Below the pieces are notes generated by a model. It did no database searches. It saw only the letters and a list, made by a program, of their open reading frames with translations, and was not told the origin of the DNA. A stretch of 64,000 nt of DNA, from contig NZ_JBHSDH010000013.1 of assembly GCF_042651485.1 (NCBI RefSeq), forward strand, positions 1,674,001-1,738,000, given 5' to 3'. Shown piece by piece: positions 60,477-64,000 of this stretch; the stretch's first letter is position 1; every line of letters begins with the position of its first letter. Both the position numbers and the translations under genes were made by a program. This DNA is from Sphingorhabdus_B arenilitoris (GTDB lineage: Bacteria; Pseudomonadota; Alphaproteobacteria; Sphingomonadales; Sphingomonadaceae).

Positions 60477-61676
60477 ATGAAAATAATCATCACCGGTGCG
60501 GGCGGGAATATTGGCCGGGCACTTGTCCCCTATTTGCGGGAAAAAGGGCATGAATTGTTGCTCGTTGGGCGCGACGCGGCAAAGTTGCAACAGCTTTTCC
60601 CCGGTGATGCCTGCTGCAATTATCATGACCTGCAACATATCGGGTCCGACTATCACTCATGCGTCCATCTGGCCGTGATGAATAATGATCAGCACGGCAG
60701 CTTGGCGGATTTTCGTTCCGCCAATCTGACCGGTCTGCAGCATATTTTTAATGATGCGAAGCGCGCGGGCGTGGGGCATTTTATAAATCTGACCAGTTTC
60801 CACGCCGCCCATGGAAATCAGCAAGACCCCTATGCAGTCAGCAAACGGGAAGCGGATCAGTGGCTTTTTGAGCAACAGGATATGCGCATCTCGTCGCTAT
60901 GCCTGCCGGCCGTAAATTCGCAGGACGCGGGCGGCAATCTGGCCAAAGTCAACAAACTGCCCGCTATATTGCGGAAAATTGCATTGGTGGTGTTGGGGGC
61001 CGCAAAACCGCTAGTTGATCGCGATTTGGTCGTCGCCGCGATAGCAGGCTTGGTTGAAAAAAATGAAGCCGTTTCGATCAGCCTTGCGAACCCGGTGGAC
61101 CGCAATATCGTTTATTGGACCTTCAAAAAAATCGTCGATTGGGGCTTTGCCTTGGCGGTGTTGCTGGTGACTTGGTGGTTGATGTTGATCCTGTTTATCG
61201 CCGTCAAGCTGGGCAGTCCCGGTCCTGGTATATTTGCGCAAGAACGGGTGGGGCGCCATGGCAAAAGCTTTATTTGCTATAAATATCGAACCATGCGGAC
61301 AGGCACAAAGCAAGCGGGCACCCATGAACTTTCGGCCGATGCTATCACTGGCATTGGCGCATTTTTGCGCAAGACGAAACTCGACGAATTGCCGCAAGTC
61401 ATCAACATATTGCGCGGCGAGATCAGCCTTGTTGGTCCGCGCCCGTGCCTGCCGGTGCAAAGCGAGCTGATCAAGGAACGAAAAGAGCGCGGCGTGCTCA
61501 ATATCCTGCCCGGTATTACCGGTTGGGCGCAGATTAACGATATTGATATGAGCGACCCGGTCCGGCTTGCGCGGGCCGATGCCGATTATATGGCCCGGCG
61601 CAGCATCCCGTTCGACCTATCGATTATTTTGAAAACCTTTACGGGGTCAGGGCAAGGGGACCGGACCGCGCGTTAG
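60477..61676 (+). CDS. SDR epimerase-like domain fused to a polyprenyl-phosphate glycosyl-1-phosphate transferase
   Basis: A 399-residue two-domain protein. Residues 1-about 200 are an NAD-dependent epimerase-like SDR: loop 'IIITGAGGNIGRALVPYL', 'CVHLAVMN' and a Tyr-x-x-x-Lys in 'DPYAVSKREADQWL'. Residues about 215-399 are a small bacterial sugar transferase of the PglC/WcaJ type: a hydrophobic anchor 'FALAVLLVTWWLMLILFI', then 'SPGPGIFAQERVGRHGKSF', 'CYKYRTM', the catalytic Asp-Glu in 'KLDELPQVINILRGE' and 'LVGPRP', ending with 'GWAQIN'. It would load the first sugar phosphate on undecaprenyl phosphate for capsule, O-antigen or exopolysaccharide, with the SDR half possibly making the sugar. 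No frameshift joins the halves. Confidence 0.9.
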   Translation: MKIIITGAGGNIGRALVPYLREKGHELLLVGRDAAKLQQLFPGDACCNYHDLQHIGSDYHSCVHLAVMNNDQHGSLADFRSANLTGLQHIFNDAKRAGVGHFINLTSFHAAHGNQQDPYAVSKREADQWLFEQQDMRISSLCLPAVNSQDAGGNLAKVNKLPAILRKIALVVLGAAKPLVDRDLVVAAIAGLVEKNEAVSISLANPVDRNIVYWTFKKIVDWGFALAVLLVTWWLMLILFIAVKLGSPGPGIFAQERVGRHGKSFICYKYRTMRTGTKQAGTHELSADAITGIGAFLRKTKLDELPQVINILRGEISLVGPRPCLPVQSELIKERKERGVLNILPGITGWAQINDIDMSDPVRLARADADYMARRSIPFDLSIILKTFTGSGQGDRTAR

Positions 61677-61699
61677 GGCCGTGGCCTATGACACGCGAC

Positions 61700-62830
61700 C
61701 TAATTCTGCGCCGCTAATATGTCGGCGATCCGGCCCGCTGCGAAACCGTCGCCGTAGGGATTATGGGCGCGTGACATGGCCTGATAAGCGGTGTCATCAT
61801 CGAGCAGCTTGATCACTTCGCAGGCCAGAGCGGTGCTATCGGTTCCGATTAGTTTAACCGTGCCGGCCTCAACCGCTTCGGGCCGTTCGGTGGTGTCGCG
61901 CGTGACCAGAACCGGCTTCCCAAAACTCGGCGCTTCTTCTTGCAGGCCGCCGCTGTCGGTGACCACCAGCGCACAGCGGTTGAGCAGCCAGACAAAAGGC
62001 AGATAGCTTTGCGGCTCGGCCAGAAAAACATTGTCAACGCCGGTCAATACCTTGTCCACGGCATTTTTAACCTTGGGATTAAGATGCACGGGATATAATA
62101 TCTGCACATCACCGCGCGCCGCAATTTGGGCCAGCGCCTCGCACACCCGGGCAATGCCGCCATCATGATTTTCGCGGCGATGTCCGGTTACCAGGATAAG
62201 ACGTTTTGACGGATCGAGATAGGGAAAGGCTGCTTCAAATTCGGCATTCAGCGCCGCATCATTTTCAATCTTATCCTTTACCATCATCAATGCATCGATC
62301 ACCGTGTTACCGGTGACGTGGATCGTATCGGGCGCAACCGCTTCCTCAATCAAATTCGCCCGCGACAAAGCCGTGGGAGCAAAATGAAGGTTGGTGATCC
62401 GTCCGGTAATCTGACGATTGGCTTCCTCCGGCCAGGGCGATAACAGGTTTCGCGTGCGCAGCCCCGCCTCGACATGGCCGACTTTTGCCCCGGCATAAAA
62501 AGCGGCCAGCGCCGCCGCCGTCGATGTCGTAGTATCGCCATGAACCAGCACATAATCCGGCTTCATATCGGCCAGCACGGGCTCCAACCCCTCCAGAACC
62601 GCCGTCGTAATATGAGTCAGGCCCTGCCCCGCCTTCATAATTTTCAAATCAATATCGGGCACGATCCCAAACAAGCTGTTCACCTGCTCCAGCATTTCGG
62701 CATGCTGCCCGGTGACGCAGACGCGGGCGTCAAAACGCGGATCAGCCGCCAGTTTCAGGACAACCGGCGCCATTTTAATCGCTTCGGGCCGCGTTCCAAA
62801 TACACTCAATATTTTGGTGGGATGTATCAT
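61700..62830 (-). CDS. wecB: UDP-N-acetylglucosamine 2-epimerase (non-hydrolysing)
   Basis: A 376-residue epimerase producing UDP-ManNAc for surface glycans. Motifs: 'VFGTRPEAIKMAPVVL', 'CVTGQHAEMLEQV', 'VHGDTTTSTAAALAAFY', 'KVGHVEAGLRTRN', 'PWPEEANRQI', 'LVTGHRRENH', 'LFLAEPQSYLPF'-like 'VFLAEPQSYLPF', 'TDSGGLQEEAPSFGKPVLVTRDTTERPEA'. Converges on the SDR-transferase fusion with 23 bp between the stops. ManNAc and rhamnose supply together suggest a heteropolysaccharide locus continuing elsewhere. Confidence 0.95.
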   Translation of the reverse strand: MIHPTKILSVFGTRPEAIKMAPVVLKLAADPRFDARVCVTGQHAEMLEQVNSLFGIVPDIDLKIMKAGQGLTHITTAVLEGLEPVLADMKPDYVLVHGDTTTSTAAALAAFYAGAKVGHVEAGLRTRNLLSPWPEEANRQITGRITNLHFAPTALSRANLIEEAVAPDTIHVTGNTVIDALMMVKDKIENDAALNAEFEAAFPYLDPSKRLILVTGHRRENHDGGIARVCEALAQIAARGDVQILYPVHLNPKVKNAVDKVLTGVDNVFLAEPQSYLPFVWLLNRCALVVTDSGGLQEEAPSFGKPVLVTRDTTERPEAVEAGTVKLIGTDSTALACEVIKLLDDDTAYQAMSRAHNPYGDGFAAGRIADILAAQN

Positions 62831-62879
62831 GGCCCGCTAAATGCCGCGCCGCAGCATAAGGCGCAAGCTTAATATGCGG

Positions 62880-64000
62880 TCAAAGCCTGTCCAGCGACGC
62901 TTTATGGGACCCGAAATTACGCGCCGCACCGGCCATGAAATGCGCAATTTTCACCATGTCCGCCGCGCCTTCATGGGGCAACGGAGCGCGCAATTTGCGG
63001 CTATCGGGAAATACACCATATCCCGCAAACAGGCAGTGCCAGCTGATATTACCATAATAATTGCCAATATTCAGCCGCGCGATTTCGGCGGCCATATCCT
63101 TACCCGTAAACCAGGCCGTCATCATCGCTTTCAGATTATCCGACAGATGGTCATTCGCCGCATTATCGCGCCAATAGTCATTATCACCGCGCTGATTCAA
63201 CCGGTAGTGAGCGACGATATAATCGCGTATCCCTTCATACCGAGCGGCAATGCGCTGGTTGAAAATATCGCGGTTCTTCGGCCCAAATTCGCCATCGTCA
63301 AAAGCCGCCATAAATTGTTGCGCCGTGGCAATTACAATGTGGATTGCGGTTGCCTCCAATGGTTCGATAAAACCTTGTGACAGGCCCATGGCAAGGCTGT
63401 TCGCGCTCCAACTGTCGGCAAGGCGGCCGACACGCATTTGCAAATGCCGCGCGCTGACATCGCTATCCAGCATATCCAGCGCCGCCCGCAATTCGGTTTC
63501 GGCGGCATCCGGATCAATATATTTGTCCGAATAAACATAGCCGTTGCCATGCCGCTGCGTCAGCGGAATGGACCAGCGCCAACCGGCATTCATTGCGGTC
63601 GCACCGGTCGCTATCGCCGCCGAACCCGCCGCATCCAAATCCGGCGGCGTTGGCATGACCACGGCGCGGTTGTTGAACAGGTTATCGGCAAAGGGAATAT
63701 AGGGGGCGCCCAGCGCTTTTTCATTGATGATCGCGCGAAAGCCCGAACAATCGACAAAAAAATCGCCGTCGATGCGCTGTCCTTCTTCGCCCAGCAATGC
63801 GTCCACATTGCCATCATCACCGACAATCACATCCTCGATCCGCATCGGGATATGCCGCACCCCCAAACTGGCGGCGTGCCCGCGCAGAAAATCGCCCAAT
63901 TTATAGGCGTCAAAATGATAGCCATAGCTCAGCTCAAAGGGGAAATTGTCGGACGGATGCGGTCCGCTGCGCTGCGCCGCCAAATGCGGGGAGAGATAAA
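62880..64000 (-). CDS. Halogenase-family flavoprotein, C-terminal part (runs off the right edge)
   Basis: About 373 codons of the C-terminal region of another PrnA-like protein; no start is reached within the window. Visible features are 'YGYHFDAYKLGDFLRGHA', 'DGDFFVDCSGFRAIINEKAL', the W-x-W motif 'GWRWSIPLTQRHGNGYVYS', and 'GFIEPLEATAIHIV', where the usual Ser after the catalytic Glu is Ala. It is clearly divergent from copies 1-3: 'FNNRAVVMPTP' replaces 'LPCNSAIAVP'. The flavin loop and catalytic Lys would lie outside the window. Located beside wecB rather than a receptor, so its context differs from the other copies. Confidence 0.88.
   Translation of the reverse strand, partial: YLSPHLAAQRSGPHPSDNFPFELSYGYHFDAYKLGDFLRGHAASLGVRHIPMRIEDVIVGDDGNVDALLGEEGQRIDGDFFVDCSGFRAIINEKALGAPYIPFADNLFNNRAVVMPTPPDLDAAGSAAIATGATAMNAGWRWSIPLTQRHGNGYVYSDKYIDPDAAETELRAALDMLDSDVSARHLQMRVGRLADSWSANSLAMGLSQGFIEPLEATAIHIVIATAQQFMAAFDDGEFGPKNRDIFNQRIAARYEGIRDYIVAHYRLNQRGDNDYWRDNAANDHLSDNLKAMMTAWFTGKDMAAEIARLNIGNYYGNISWHCLFAGYGVFPDSRKLRAPLPHEGAADMVKIAHFMAGAARNFGSHKASLDRL

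Noticed and set aside
57017..62880. Reading the rhamnose/wecB region as a complete capsule locus.
   Set aside because: No polymerase, flippase or export genes and only one initiating transferase are present; the rest of any such locus is outside the window.

Overview
The window looks like chromosome of a sphingomonad (Alphaproteobacteria, Sphingomonadales). The signs are large TonB-dependent receptors with an 'IxVSGI(R)xx(L/I)ESA' TonB-box region, clusters of 'tryptophan halogenase' and cupin-like genes beside a receptor, an imuA-imuB-dnaE2 mutasome behind an alphaproteobacterial SOS box (GAAC-N7-GAAC), and moderately high GC with dense, overlapping operons. I see no tRNA, rRNA, insertion sequence, phage gene or CRISPR array.

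Layout. 1-3 kb: the N-terminal part of a TonB-dependent receptor and a secreted beta-helix protein. 3.2-5.3 kb: a Kef/CPA2-type antiporter and yaaA, which apparently starts at ATT. 5.5-9.5 kb: a four-gene Anbu operon (circularly permuted ATP-grasp, alpha-E, transglutaminase, proteasome-like Anbu). 9.5-11.8 kb: a LysR regulator with an operator-like palindrome at its start, and two exported proteins of unknown function. 11.8-23.8 kb: a sulfotransferase-P450 pair divergent from a tightly overlapping seven-gene operon encoding HMG-CoA reductase, a UbiA-type prenyltransferase, a PEP-synthase-like phosphotransferase, a DUF3419/BtaA-like aminocarboxypropyltransferase, a polyprenol-kinase-like membrane protein, a GNAT-like protein and an AMP-forming ligase. 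I do not recognise this combination and consider it the best candidate for an undescribed biosynthetic system.

23.7-27.7 kb: a GH2 beta-galactosidase and a divergent exported protein. 27.8-33.6 kb: the imuA-imuB-dnaE2 SOS mutagenesis cassette. 33.6-39.4 kb: a CitE-like lyase, then a molybdenum hydroxylase module (2Fe-2S subunit, Mo subunit, lipoprotein cytochrome c, XdhC, MocA-like). 39.5-55.1 kb: a carbohydrate-utilisation locus with glucokinase, halogenase-like flavoproteins, a cupin/JmjC-like protein, a TonB-dependent receptor, a GH5 glycosidase, a LacI regulator and a FucP/GluP-type sugar transporter. Copies or variants of the palindrome TGACA-N4-TGTCA lie upstream of the receptor/GH5 pair (two), lacI/halogenase, the transporter, glucokinase and, 14 kb away, the beta-galactosidase. 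This predicts one LacI regulon running from polymer cleavage to glucose phosphorylation. 55.2-57.0 kb: a cyclophilin and queA. 57.0-62.8 kb: dTDP-rhamnose genes (transcribed rmlA-C-D-B), an SDR-glycosyl-1-phosphate-transferase fusion and wecB. The right edge cuts another halogenase-like gene.

All assignments come from reading motifs, length and context. No database search was possible.
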